64,000 nucleotides of DNA from Hydrogenophaga sp. GTDB taxonomy: Bacteria; Pseudomonadota; Gammaproteobacteria; Burkholderiales; Burkholderiaceae_C. Under the pieces are notes generated by a model. It saw only the letters and a list, made by a program, of their open reading frames with translations. It did not search any database and was not told where the DNA came from. The translations under genes and the position numbers were made by a program. Below, piece after piece: positions 49,273-57,497 of this stretch (the first letter of the stretch is position 1; every line of letters starts with the position of its first letter). The stretch covers positions 376,949 through 440,948 of the forward strand of contig NZ_JAHCKL010000001.1 of the NCBI RefSeq assembly GCF_026125785.1. Reading direction: 5' to 3'.

Positions 49273-50325
49273 ATGATCCAGCAACGCTGCTCAGCATCGG
49301 CATGGATGGACGCGTTCCTTGATGAGCGCATGCATCTGCATGGCCTGACGTTTTCGTCAATCCACACCATGCGGATCGAACTCAATGGCTGGTTGCGCTG
49401 GCTCAACGCCAGGGGTATTGCGTGGGATGGGGTCACACCCTCGGACATCCGGCTATGGCTAGGGCACTATCGAGAGTACGCCGATTCGACGATGCAGAAA
49501 AAGACCGCAATTCTGCGCAGCCTGTACCGATGGGCGCGGGCGCACGAGCTCGTCGAATCCGACCCCTGGCAGCCTATCGTTCGTGTATGCAACAACAGAC
49601 CATGGCGCCCACGTTTCACGCCCTCTATCCGCGCCGTTGATCTGCTGCTTTCCCAACCCGACGTTACCACCATGATCGGCGTGCGCGACCGCGCCATCCT
49701 GGAGCTGTTGTATGCGACGGGTCTGCGCGCGGCCGAGTTGCTTGGCCTGGCCTGCCATCAGGTCGCCAGCGGAGACTCCGACCGGATCATTGCGGTGATG
49801 GGAAAGGGTCAGAAGGAACGCATCGTGATCTACGGGCGAACCGCACAGACATGGCTGCGCTACTACCTCCGTGTGGCCAGGCCGCAACTGCTCGCCAGAG
49901 CCGAAATCCCCGCTGGTCGGGTAACTCAGTTCTTTGTTCATCCCGGGTACATGGGGAGCCTGTCCTATCAGAACTTTCGGCGCATGGTTCGGGATTACGC
50001 GGATGCTGCCGGGCTACCCCTGTTGACCGCCCATTCGCTGCGCCACGCATTTGCCACCCACCTCTATCAGGGCGGCGCCAACCTGAGGGTCATCCAGGAA
50101 CTGCTCGGCCATAGTCATCTGGCAACGACCTGCATCTATGCCCGGCCAGCGCCAGAGTTGATGCTGGCATTCATTGAGCGCTTTCATCCGCGCGGTATCC
50201 ACTACGATCGATCTCAACGCTGCCAACCCCGGGACACGTTGATCCGCCCCGTCACATCGTTGCGACCCGTGCAGAAAGATCACCTCGCTTTGTTTGATCG
50301 CTGGCTTGTCAAAACAGCGACATGA
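49273..50325 (+). CDS. XerC/XerD-like tyrosine recombinase
   Basis: A 350-residue protein (start MIQQRCSASAWMDAFLDERM at 49273; a further upstream start at 49234 is possible). Core-binding domain, then the catalytic domain with LLYATGLRAAELLGLACH (Arg), VMGKGQKERIVIYG (Lys), LTAHSLRHAFATHLYQGGAN (His/Arg) and LGHSHLATTCIYARPAPELM (Tyr). All catalytic residues are present. The last codons (RWLVKTAT) lie in the 27-bp repeat found again at 51862-51888, so the gene end doubles as a candidate recombination site. Confidence 0.92.
   Translation: MIQQRCSASAWMDAFLDERMHLHGLTFSSIHTMRIELNGWLRWLNARGIAWDGVTPSDIRLWLGHYREYADSTMQKKTAILRSLYRWARAHELVESDPWQPIVRVCNNRPWRPRFTPSIRAVDLLLSQPDVTTMIGVRDRAILELLYATGLRAAELLGLACHQVASGDSDRIIAVMGKGQKERIVIYGRTAQTWLRYYLRVARPQLLARAEIPAGRVTQFFVHPGYMGSLSYQNFRRMVRDYADAAGLPLLTAHSLRHAFATHLYQGGANLRVIQELLGHSHLATTCIYARPAPELMLAFIERFHPRGIHYDRSQRCQPRDTLIRPVTSLRPVQKDHLALFDRWLVKTAT
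50299..50325 (+). repeat. 27-bp direct repeat, copy 1 (candidate att site)
   Basis: Begins CGCTGGCTTGTCAAAACAGC and ends in GACATGA. It is identical to 51862-51888. Contains the inverted arms CGCTG and CAGCG around an 11-bp centre, the form of a tyrosine-recombinase core site. This copy forms the last codons and stop of the XerD-like gene. Confidence 0.85.
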
Positions 50326-50386
50326 ACGCCAGTGTGGCCGGGGTATTCTCCATTCTCCGGGCTATGAACGGCGAGATTCGAGAAGG

Positions 50387-50788
50387 TCAAGCGGTCTTGA
50401 CCTCGTTGAGAAGGTCGGGGTGACGATCCAGCAGCTTGAACAGCTTGACCAAGGCCAGGGGCGGCTTGGTCTTGCCGTTCTCGTAGCGCGAGAAGGCATT
50501 GATACCGCCACCGAAGATTTCGGCGGCCTCGCGTTGGCCGAGGTCGAGCTTCTTGCGCACGTTGACGATGAAGGCGGGGTCAACGATGGCCGCATTCACC
50601 TGCTTGTTGAACGCCTGCATCTCACGCATGACGCGCTCGGTCTCAAGCATATCGGTGATGGACTCATCGCACGCCGGGCAAAAGTCAGCCGTCACCGCAG
50701 GAATCACCGTGGTTTCGCCCTTGTAGGTATAGGGCAGGTCGCGGGTGTCGTGGATCAGTTCCGCCGCGCCGCAAACAGGACATTTCAT
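50387..50788 (-). CDS. mqsA: MqsA-family antitoxin
   Basis: A 133-residue protein (start MKCPVCGAAEL at 50788, 8 bp after AAGGAG; an ATG at 50794 overlaps the toxin stop). The N-terminal zinc domain has CPVC and CPAC, the C-terminal half is an XRE-type HTH (LGQREAAEIFGGGINAFSRY). MqsA neutralises MqsR and represses the operon. Intact here, while the toxin is truncated. Confidence 0.93.
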   Translation of the reverse strand: MKCPVCGAAELIHDTRDLPYTYKGETTVIPAVTADFCPACDESITDMLETERVMREMQAFNKQVNAAIVDPAFIVNVRKKLDLGQREAAEIFGGGINAFSRYENGKTKPPLALVKLFKLLDRHPDLLNEVKTA

Positions 50789-50790
50789 GG

Positions 50791-50907
50791 TCATAGCTCC
50801 TTGTAAGACACGATCAGCACGTCATCAATGACCGTCAACTTCAGGTACAGGTCGCCCGCCGGCGTGCTTGTGCGGTACACGTCCTGCCATACCTTGTACT
50901 GAATTTG
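50791..50907 (-). pseudogene. mqsR: C-terminal fragment of MqsR toxin
   Basis: Only the last 34-38 residues remain (KVWQDVYRTSTPAGDLYLKL, TVIDDVLIVSYKEL), a clear MqsR C-terminus. It is overlapped by the antitoxin frame. Upstream of about 50907 the sequence switches to a piece of another TA locus on the opposite strand. About 60 N-terminal residues are missing, so the RNase toxin is dead. Confidence 0.85.
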
Positions 50908-50913
50908 CTGACA

Positions 50914-51107
50914 CCCGGCGACCTGCCGCCGAAGTTCCGTGCCAAGGTGCTCGCTGAGGCGCAACCGGTATGAGCGCGAACCACCGACGGCCGGATTACC
51001 TTGACCACATCCAGCAGGCCGCGACCGATGCATGCAGCTTCGTGGAAGGGCTGACCGAGGACGACTTCCAGGCCGACAAGCGCACCCAACCCAGCAGGCC
51101 GTCATGA
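50914..51107 (+). pseudogene. Fragments of an MNT antitoxin end and HepT (HEPN) toxin start
   Basis: The plus strand reads PGDLPPKFRAKVLAEAQPV-stop (C-terminus of an MNT-type nucleotidyltransferase) overlapping an ATG at 50970 (ATGA) that starts MSANHRRPDYLDHIQQAATD, ACSFVEGLTEDDFQADKRTQ. This is the N-terminal part of a DUF86/HepT toxin. A 5-bp insertion shifts the frame before QAVVMSL, and the remainder is lost. It is a broken MNT/HEPN pair. Confidence 0.7.
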
Positions 51108-51128
51108 GCCTCCACTTTACCGCTGGCG

Positions 51129-51410
51129 TCAACCGAAAAGCTCGCTGTGTGAGCCACGCCGCGCCAACCGCAGGGTGTCGGCACCGGATTTGCGGTAGAT
51201 CAGCAGCAGGTCTGGCTTGACATGGCATTCACGGTAACCCGCCCAATTGCCGGACAGGTCGTGGTCTCGGTGACGCGCATCGAGGGGCTGGTCGGTCGCC
51301 AGCGCGACCAGTATCGGTTTGAGCTCGTCATCGAGTGTGGCACGGTGCTGGCCCTTGGCTTCGCGCTTGTAGTCGCGCTTGAACGCTGAGGATCGATCAA
51401 TCGTCCGCAC
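51129..51410 (-). CDS. RelE/YafQ-family toxin
   Basis: A 93-residue RelE-superfamily RNase: SSAFKRDYKREAKGQHRATL, PLDARHRDHDLSGNWAGYRE, CHVKPDLLLIYRKSGADTLR, and LARRGSHSELF. The His residues and the C-terminal GSHSELF fit YafQ. It overlaps the antitoxin by 14 bp and is complete. Confidence 0.93.
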   Translation of the reverse strand: MRTIDRSSAFKRDYKREAKGQHRATLDDELKPILVALATDQPLDARHRDHDLSGNWAGYRECHVKPDLLLIYRKSGADTLRLARRGSHSELFG

Positions 51411-51666
51411 GCAGATCCACCATCAGATCGTCCACGGTGGCGAACTTTTTGCCCTTGCCGGCTTCTAGCTCAGCGATGGCCTTCTTCGTGGTGGCGTTGG
51501 GCACCTTCACCTCGAAGGGCAGGCGGTGCTCGTCGGCTATGCGCAGCATCAGCAGGCGGATGGCGTCGGAAATCGACAGGCCCATTGCTTCGAGAGCAGT
51601 GGCTGCGCGCTCCTTGGTGTCGGAGTCAATACGGGCGCGGACATAGGTGTCGGCGGTTGTGCTCAT
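51397..51666 (-). CDS. RelB/DinJ-family antitoxin
   Basis: An 89-residue ribbon-helix-helix protein: DTYVRARIDSDTKERAATAL, EAMGLSISDAIRLLMLRIAD. The palindrome TTGTAGTC...GACTACAA at 51700-51722 lies just upstream and is its likely operator. Overlaps the YafQ-like toxin. Confidence 0.93.
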   Translation of the reverse strand: MSTTADTYVRARIDSDTKERAATALEAMGLSISDAIRLLMLRIADEHRLPFEVKVPNATTKKAIAELEAGKGKKFATVDDLMVDLRADD

Positions 51667-51699
51667 GGCAGTTATCCGGGAACGGTTCAGACATGCACA

Positions 51700-51722
51700 T
51701 TGTAGTCACAACAAGACTACAA
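51700..51722. promoter_or_regulatory. Putative RelB/DinJ operator
   Basis: TTGTAGTC-ACAACAA-GACTACAA has perfect 8-bp arms and lies 33 bp upstream of the antitoxin start. Confidence 0.65.
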
Positions 51723-51861
51723 ATCGCCAACTCATTGATGCCACAAGACGTGACGGGTGCGATGCTTCGTTGCCCCTGCAGAGCGCACCGCACTACGCCA
51801 GGGCACCATGACCCGCCGTATCACGTGGCTGCAGCTGCCAGCACAGTCCCCCCTGGTGGAA

Positions 51862-51888
51862 CGCTGGCTTGTCAAAACAGCGACATGA
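51862..51888 (+). repeat. 27-bp direct repeat, copy 2 (candidate att site)
   Basis: Identical to 50299-50325. This copy overlaps the last codons and stop (51872-51874) of the first conjugation gene, read on the minus strand. The two copies bound the TA segment 50326-51861. Confidence 0.85.
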
Positions 51889-52783
51889 CCACGAACACCA
51901 TGCAGACCACGATCAACCCCCGCTTCATGTACAGCAGCAGATCGGCCGTGGCGATCACGCCCCTGGCGTAGCGCTGCCAGACACCCAGCATCGCGCTGCC
52001 GACCACAAGCAGAGTGACCACCACCAGCAGCATCTGGTTGATGGAGCGCAGCTTTGCCATGCTGATGCCAGAGCCCGACTGGAAGCCCGCCGCTATGGCC
52101 GCGTTCATGCTCATGCATCCGCCGCTGCCGTCGCGCACGCAACTCGACGGCGTCCAGGACGGGTTGTAGCTTGTCCCGGTTCCCGCTATGGGGGGTGAAC
52201 CCGGACTGGGCGCCGGGCCAGAGCTACCGCCCGTCATCTTGTCGGCCATGGTGCAGATCGTCGTGCCGTTGATGTCGGCAAAGCCCGTGCATTTGCCCGA
52301 GTTGATCATCGTTTGGCAGTTGCCGACACCGAGCTGAACGCACGACAGCACCAGGTTGCCATCGACCGTGCGGCCGTCAAACTTGCCCAGGGCGACCAGC
52401 GACGCGGGCGGCTTAGTGGCCAGCATCTGCGTGGTCAGCTTCGACCACGCATCGACCTGTTGCTGCAGGCTCCAGGTCTGGAATACCGCTGGCTCAACCT
52501 TGGCGAACTCCTTGACGTTCTGCGTGTTCAATTGCAGTACGCCAAAACAGCATGAGCCGTTGTAGATCCCCAGCCGGCCGCCGCTCTCGAACATGGCCAG
52601 GTTGCCCACGGCGTCCGCGTTGGCGCGCAGCCATGGGCTGGCATGGGGCGAGTTGCGCACGGCGTTCGCCACATCCGCCGCCGTAACCCGATCCTGGGCA
52701 TGTGACTGCCTGGCCAGCATGAGTGTCGCCACGGCCAGCAGGGCGATGATCAGCCAGCGAAGGGTGGAGGGCAGGGCCGTCAT
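51872..52783 (-). CDS. Exported ICE conjugation protein, lytic-transglycosylase-like, with C-terminal membrane helices
   Basis: A 303-residue protein; the start at 52783 gives a signal peptide (LRWLIIALLAVATLMLARQS, cleavage after SHAQ). Residues 60-90 read LAMFESGGRLGIYNGSCCFG and VLQL, the Glu-Ser-Gly-Gly...G-x-x-Q pattern of transglycosylases (Glu66 candidate). The middle is Gly/Pro/Ser-rich and Cys-containing. Two membrane helices end the protein (MLLVVVTLLVVGSAMLGVW and LIVVCMVFVVMSLF). It could open peptidoglycan for the transfer channel. The 27-bp repeat covers its 3' end. Confidence 0.75.
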   Translation of the reverse strand: MTALPSTLRWLIIALLAVATLMLARQSHAQDRVTAADVANAVRNSPHASPWLRANADAVGNLAMFESGGRLGIYNGSCCFGVLQLNTQNVKEFAKVEPAVFQTWSLQQQVDAWSKLTTQMLATKPPASLVALGKFDGRTVDGNLVLSCVQLGVGNCQTMINSGKCTGFADINGTTICTMADKMTGGSSGPAPSPGSPPIAGTGTSYNPSWTPSSCVRDGSGGCMSMNAAIAAGFQSGSGISMAKLRSINQMLLVVVTLLVVGSAMLGVWQRYARGVIATADLLLYMKRGLIVVCMVFVVMSLF

Positions 52784-52803
52784 GAGGTCGCCTCGGCTGC
52801 GGC

Positions 52804-53412
52804 TCAGGGCAGCTTGATTGCCCGGTTGCATTCCGGCGCCGGCTTGCCGTACTGCACCACGCGGACATAGGCCATCCTGTTCTTCGCATCAAACGCGACC
52901 TGCTCGTAGTTGCGCGACTTGGGCTGAAACTGGTCGTTCGAGGTGATGTTGCAGTAGCGCGGAAAGTCCTGCTGCGTGGCCTGTCCACCCGATAGGCTTT
53001 GGATCACCACGCGCATCGGGCATATGGCATAGATGGGGGTGTTGATGGCGCTGCTGTTGGGCGGGTCTTCACACTGCGGATAGACCAGCGATGCGGCGCT
53101 CAGGATGGTGAAGATGTACCGATTGCCACCTGACTCGAATGCAGCAATGTTCACGAATGCGGGGTATTTGCCTCCGCTTTCATGCGGCGGAAGACCCTCC
53201 AGTGTCGGCGCCCAGATCGCGGCGGCGAGCTTTCTGGATTCAGGTGTGCCCTCATAGCCGGGGAAGTTGAAATCGAAGGCCAGCATATCCATGGTTTGCC
53301 ACTGCAGGCCCTTCGGGAACTCCACCTTCTTGCCCTGGGCCTGGGCGCCCACGGCCAGTGACAGGCCCAGGGCCAGGACGGAAACCGTCTTGCGAAACTG
53401 CATATTCATCAC
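52804..53412 (-). CDS. Exported ICE conjugation-region protein
   Basis: A 202-residue protein with a signal peptide (MQFRKTVSVLALGLSLAVGA, cleavage after QAQ); the start is 53412 or the third Met at 53403. Several Cys residues (CEDPP, ICPM, RYCNIT, PECNR) suggest disulfides made by the DsbC-like protein encoded next. Family not named here. It belongs to the minus-strand transfer operon. Confidence 0.7.
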   Translation of the reverse strand: MMNMQFRKTVSVLALGLSLAVGAQAQGKKVEFPKGLQWQTMDMLAFDFNFPGYEGTPESRKLAAAIWAPTLEGLPPHESGGKYPAFVNIAAFESGGNRYIFTILSAASLVYPQCEDPPNSSAINTPIYAICPMRVVIQSLSGGQATQQDFPRYCNITSNDQFQPKSRNYEQVAFDAKNRMAYVRVVQYGKPAPECNRAIKLP

Positions 53413-53436
53413 TCCTGCTGCGTCTTTACTGGGCCG

Positions 53437-54162
53437 CTATTGCGCCTTGCCGCTGGCATCGAGCTCGGCCACGAACTGCTCAGGCGGGGTGGCTCCCACC
53501 AGGCGCTTGCCATTGCCGAGGAATACCGTGGGCGTGTTCTGGATGCGGTGTTTTTCACCGAACTTGAGGATTTCCACCAGGCCCGACACGTCGCAGTCCT
53601 GGTTGCCGGTCGGGCGCCGGCCCGCCATGATGGCCTTCCAGGTGCCGGCCCGGTCAGGAGAGCACCAGGCCGTGCGCGCCAGCGCCTGCGAGCTCGGGTC
53701 AATGACCGGTAACATGAAGCGGTACACGGTCACGTCATCGAGCTGATCGACGAACTTGGTGAACACCCTGCAGATGGGGCAGTTGGGATCTTCAAAGAGG
53801 GCGACCTTGCGGCTGCCGTTGCCATGCACCTCCTTGATCGCATGCTTGAGCGGCAGGCTGGAGAACGGCACCGAGGTCAGCCGGTTCATGGTGTCCGCCG
53901 TCAGATCCTGCCGGGTCTGCATGTCGAGCATCGTGCCGCCGATGATGCCGAAGCGCCCGCTGGCGTCGGTGTAGAACACCTCGCCGTCAGAAATCACCTG
54001 GTAGATGCCAGGGGCAGGCGTCGCCTGAATCTGATCGACCTTGACCTTGCCGCCTGTCAGGCGCTCGATGTTTGCCTTGATGGTGGCGGGCGATTGGGCC
54101 AGGGCGCTGCCGCTGGCAAACAGTGCCGCCAGCGTGATGGCGAGGATGTGCCTGGGTATCAT
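53437..54162 (-). CDS. DsbC-like disulfide isomerase of the ICE
   Basis: A 241-residue periplasmic protein. Signal peptide (MIPRHILAITLAALFASGSA), N-terminal DsbC dimerisation domain (VDQIQATPAPGIYQVISDGE) and thioredoxin domain with CPIC (DPNCPICRVF, about residues 128-134) and cis-Pro in NTPTVFLGNGKR. It presumably folds the Cys-rich TraU/TraH-like and other transfer proteins. The longer frame to 54252 overlaps the next gene and is not used. Confidence 0.92.
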   Translation of the reverse strand: MIPRHILAITLAALFASGSALAQSPATIKANIERLTGGKVKVDQIQATPAPGIYQVISDGEVFYTDASGRFGIIGGTMLDMQTRQDLTADTMNRLTSVPFSSLPLKHAIKEVHGNGSRKVALFEDPNCPICRVFTKFVDQLDDVTVYRFMLPVIDPSSQALARTAWCSPDRAGTWKAIMAGRRPTGNQDCDVSGLVEILKFGEKHRIQNTPTVFLGNGKRLVGATPPEQFVAELDASGKAQ

Positions 54163-54178
54163 GCAACGGGACTCCCTG

Positions 54179-54682
54179 TCAGTAGTCGAAGGCCCGCACG
54201 CCCTTGGCAGCGCGGCAGGTTTCGATGGTGTTGCGAATGAGCTGTGACACATCCATCGCGTTCGGGATGGCGTTGATCAGCAGCGTGGGGCACGAGGCAT
54301 CTGTCGTGTGCAGAGTGATCCGGTCGCGGCCAAAGATGGTCTGCATCAGCGTGCTGCCGATGGACATGTCCTTGACCCGGTAGAGCTCCAGGGACTCCAC
54401 CCGTTTGACGATGATCCCGGACTCCACCAGCAGCCGCTGGTCGGTCAGTGTGTAGCGGTGATTCGCCGTGGCCAGGTAGCGGTACAAGGCCCAGGCCACG
54501 GGAAACAGCAGCCAGAAGCAGAACAGGGCAAACACAAACACCGCGGCGTTCACCACCTGTCCCTCCGAGGCCGACCACAGCACATGCACTTCGGGCGTCG
54601 CGTTGATACCGGAGTGAACCGGCATCGCCGCTGACTCCAGGGCCGTCCTGCTCGCTGGTGCTGCTGAAGTAGGGTCTGTGTG
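54179..54682 (-). CDS. Membrane protein with PH (DUF304/YdbT-like) domain
   Basis: A 167-residue protein. Two close hydrophobic segments (VVNAAVFVFALFCFWLLFPV, then WALYRYL) are followed by a bacterial PH domain: RYTLTDQRLLVESGIIVKRV, ESLELYRVKDMSIGSTLMQT, FGRDRITLHT. The start MHTDPTSAAPAS at 54682 is preferred. It sits in the transfer operon between DsbC and TraG-type genes. Role unknown. Confidence 0.8.
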   Translation of the reverse strand, partial: HTDPTSAAPASRTALESAAMPVHSGINATPEVHVLWSASEGQVVNAAVFVFALFCFWLLFPVAWALYRYLATANHRYTLTDQRLLVESGIIVKRVESLELYRVKDMSIGSTLMQTIFGRDRITLHTTDASCPTLLINAIPNAMDVSQLIRNTIETCRAAKGVRAFDY

Positions 54683-54778
54683 CATGGGATCAGAATAGAT
54701 GGGCGGTTGAAGGCTGTCAGCACGCAAGCCTGGGTTACGTGACGGAGGGTAAGCGCTTGACGCTATCTGAAAAACATG

Positions 54779-55021
54779 CTATTCATGGCGCGCGTCATCC
54801 TTGTAGTTTTCGGCCTCTCGCTGGAGCGCTATGCGTAGCGCTTCGTCCTCGATCGTAGCCTCGACCCGCATGTAGTCGTCGCTCATCCAGGTGTAGGCCG
54901 CACCTTCTTCGACAGATTGCACCGTGCCATCGGGCCACACCCGGTAGCTGACCGTGGCATCTGGGTCGCCCACGCACGGGGCAGGCTGCGGGCCGATCGA
55001 TGTTGTTGCTGATCGGCTCAT
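54779..55021 (-). CDS. Small hypothetical protein
   Basis: An 80-residue acidic protein (MSRSATTSIGPQPAPCVGDP; VSYRVWPDGTVQSVEEGAAY, TWMSDDYMRVEATIEDEALR). No family recognised. It is divergent from the plus-strand gene at 55090. Confidence 0.5.
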   Translation of the reverse strand: MSRSATTSIGPQPAPCVGDPDATVSYRVWPDGTVQSVEEGAAYTWMSDDYMRVEATIEDEALRIALQREAENYKDDARHE

Positions 55022-55089
55022 GGCGATTGACGGACAGGAGCTGTCCCATTCATCATGGGACGCAGGGGAACGAACCACAGGAGTAAAAA

Positions 55090-55344
55090 ATGAACCATGT
55101 TGACTACCTCAAGCGGCTGGGCCTGCAAGGCGGCAGGCTGGTGTGGCGCGTGCTCATGATCCTGGGGCCGGTGGTTGGATATTCGATTTGGCAAAGCATG
55201 AGATCCATGTTCACAGCTGCGGATCAGCTGCATAACAGCAGCAAAGAGGAATATGGCGAGTTTCCCGATGGAACGCCATGGGTTGAGAATATCGAGCATG
55301 AGGCATGGGAATCTGTGTACGGAAAGGACGCGCGACGAATTTGA
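55090..55344 (+). CDS. Small plus-strand hypothetical membrane protein inside the transfer operon
   Basis: An 84-residue protein behind AGGAG. One hydrophobic segment (RVLMILGPVVGYSIW) precedes an acidic helical tail (NIEHEAWESVYGKDARRI). It is the only plus-strand gene in the minus-strand conjugation block and stops immediately before the TraG stop codon (convergent, no gap). GC is lower than that of its neighbours, so it may be a later insertion. Function unknown. Confidence 0.6.
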   Translation: MNHVDYLKRLGLQGGRLVWRVLMILGPVVGYSIWQSMRSMFTAADQLHNSSKEEYGEFPDGTPWVENIEHEAWESVYGKDARRI

Positions 55345-56982
55345 TTAGCGTTTGCCGCGAGTCACAAACGACGTTGAAGTCTTTGCGGATGATTGCGCTG
55401 TTGACTCAGCGCTACCCATTAGCTTTCCTAGTCCACCACCGATATTCACTCCGATCCATGTCATCATCGCTGTCCAAATAACTGGCAGTCCGATGAATAA
55501 GGTCAGCAGCAATATGTTCAGGATCATCCGCTTGTATCCCTGCGGCGTTGACCCACTGGCGAGGTGCGTCAGTTCCTGAATCAACATATTGCCCTGGCCC
55601 CCGGGGTACATGGCGCTGATCAGGCGCGCGTCTATCCACTGAGCAATGAACCACATCGCGGCCCAGAGCTTCACCGTAAAAATGGCCACAGCGCCGTAAA
55701 ACATCGCGCGCAGATCGAATCCGCTCAGAAATACCACCAGCGGCAGGAACATATAGATGCCCATGAGCACCAGCGCCTGCATCATCGGCAACGCCGTGAT
55801 GAGGGGCGTGAAGGCCACACCCGCAACCGCTGCGGCCGAGCCAACACCAATGGTGCTCAGGGCGCCCCCGGCGATGCGCCCAATGCTGGTCGCCACGTCA
55901 TAGTCCGACCCGGAAATCCGATCCTGATCGACAAAGCTGGGATTGGCCTTGGCCTGTGCCAGCCTGGCAAAGGAGTCCTTACGCTGGTCATTGCTGCCCC
56001 AGGTCATGGCGCTGGCACCGACGTTCAGTAGCTGCTGCCACGTTGATGAGTGAGAAATCATCTGCTCGCGCACGCCCTGCGTGGAATCCTCCCACCACTC
56101 CTTGCAGGTGGGGCGCCCCCAGGCGGGATTGATCACGCCGGGATTGGGCGGCGGCAGGCCGCTGCTGGGGTTGTAGTAGTCCGTGTCCCGCGTGAAATCC
56201 ACCACGAACCCAGGCACCGGGTTGTAGCTGCGCATATGGGCGTAGAACCCCGGTTCGGTGCGGAACAGCTGGCTGCCCATCCAATCCACGTCGGTCGGGC
56301 CATAGGCCTTGTTGGTGGGGTCAAGGACGGTCTGGCCTGCCGGAGAAATATCCCCCGCGGTCAGCGTCAGGTAGCGGCTGCGGGCTGGAACAAAGCATTC
56401 GCTGTAGAAGCGCTGAACGGAGTTGAGCACTTTCGGATCTTCGATGGTGGCGGTGCGCGCCAGGTCTTCGACCATGCGGATCGAACTGCCGGAATTGTTC
56501 AGGCCGTTGCGCACGGCGTTGTTCACGCCCGAACTGATGGCCATTACCGAATACCACCAGGCCGGCACATAGGACAGATTGCCGGTACCGCTCATCGAAC
56601 CATCGACACTGTCATGCATGGCGCTGTCGAAGCCCGAGCCCGTGCCGCCATCGCGCGAGCCCTGCACCGGGCTGGGAGCCAGCGGCGTGGCCGGCGGCAT
56701 GTAGGCGAGATTGGTGTGGTGCAGCGACGTGATCAGCGTGGTCGCAAAACATACCGACATCACGAACAGCGCAATGATCAGGCGCGTCATCGCGCGCTCC
56801 AGCAGGGCCAGCACGCCCGAACTCTCCAGACCCTGCTCCTTGGCCTCGCGCCAGCTCTGGAAGATGATGATGGCGAACGGAATGATCACCAGGCCAGTGC
56901 CGGTGATGACTTCGCTAATGATGTTGGCGAAGGCCCAGCCGTACATGGTCGTGAAAATCTCCAGGTAGCTGTCGAGCTGCAT
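55345..56982 (-). CDS. TraG N-terminal-domain conjugation protein
   Basis: A 545-residue membrane protein. N-terminal helices (AFANIISEVITGTGLVIIPF, LIIALFVMSVCFATTLITSL) are followed by a large periplasmic part with the TraG-N pattern (YVPAWWYSVMAISSGVNNAV) and C-terminal helices (LPMMQALVLMGIYMFLPLVV, FYGAVAIFTVKLWAAMWFIA). It is shorter than F TraG, containing the N-terminal mating-pair module. Adjacent to TIGR03755/03756 genes as in other GI-type ICEs. Confidence 0.9.
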   Translation of the reverse strand: MQLDSYLEIFTTMYGWAFANIISEVITGTGLVIIPFAIIIFQSWREAKEQGLESSGVLALLERAMTRLIIALFVMSVCFATTLITSLHHTNLAYMPPATPLAPSPVQGSRDGGTGSGFDSAMHDSVDGSMSGTGNLSYVPAWWYSVMAISSGVNNAVRNGLNNSGSSIRMVEDLARTATIEDPKVLNSVQRFYSECFVPARSRYLTLTAGDISPAGQTVLDPTNKAYGPTDVDWMGSQLFRTEPGFYAHMRSYNPVPGFVVDFTRDTDYYNPSSGLPPPNPGVINPAWGRPTCKEWWEDSTQGVREQMISHSSTWQQLLNVGASAMTWGSNDQRKDSFARLAQAKANPSFVDQDRISGSDYDVATSIGRIAGGALSTIGVGSAAAVAGVAFTPLITALPMMQALVLMGIYMFLPLVVFLSGFDLRAMFYGAVAIFTVKLWAAMWFIAQWIDARLISAMYPGGQGNMLIQELTHLASGSTPQGYKRMILNILLLTLFIGLPVIWTAMMTWIGVNIGGGLGKLMGSAESTAQSSAKTSTSFVTRGKR

Positions 56983-57023
56983 GATCGTTGCCTTTCTTCA
57001 TTCACGGGCGGTGCCTGCCGGCC

Positions 57024-57497
57024 TCACCCTCCCAAGCCCAGGTAGCGCCACAGGGTCGTCGGCCCTATGGGCACCAGCAGCAGGTAGGCCACGCCCAGCG
57101 CCAGCACGGCCGGGCGCAGGCGCAGCACGCGGGCCAGCTCGTGGGTCTTGACGATGTTGCGGGCATGGCCCCAGGCCACGATGCGCTGCCACCAGATGCC
57201 TATGGCCGCCAGGGCCAGGCATTGCGCGAACAGGCCCCAGCGCTTGATGCTGGCCGCCAGCTGCAGCCAGTCCTGCAGGGTCTGCTGGCTGACCTGGGAG
57301 CGTGCGGCCAGCGAGGCCAGTAATGCCGCGACCAGCACACAGATCAGAACGAGCAGCGCCAGGCGCAGCACCAGCCGTCCGATGCCGCGCGCCTGCTGTG
57401 CGCGAGACTTCGTGCTGTCGGCCTGGAGCGGTGTCCGCTCGCTCTTGGGCGACTCGGGAGGTGGCGTGTGCTGCGTCATGTTCCGCTCCAGGCTCAT
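57024..57497 (-). CDS. Small integral membrane protein of the transfer operon
   Basis: A 157-residue protein with a charged, disordered N-terminus and about three membrane helices (VLRLALLVLICVLVAALLAS, WGLFAQCLALAAIGIWW, AVLALGVAYLLLVPIGPTTL). Overlaps the end of the TIGR03755 gene by 4 bp. ICE-specific; family name not recognised. Confidence 0.7.
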   Translation of the reverse strand: MSLERNMTQHTPPPESPKSERTPLQADSTKSRAQQARGIGRLVLRLALLVLICVLVAALLASLAARSQVSQQTLQDWLQLAASIKRWGLFAQCLALAAIGIWWQRIVAWGHARNIVKTHELARVLRLRPAVLALGVAYLLLVPIGPTTLWRYLGLGG

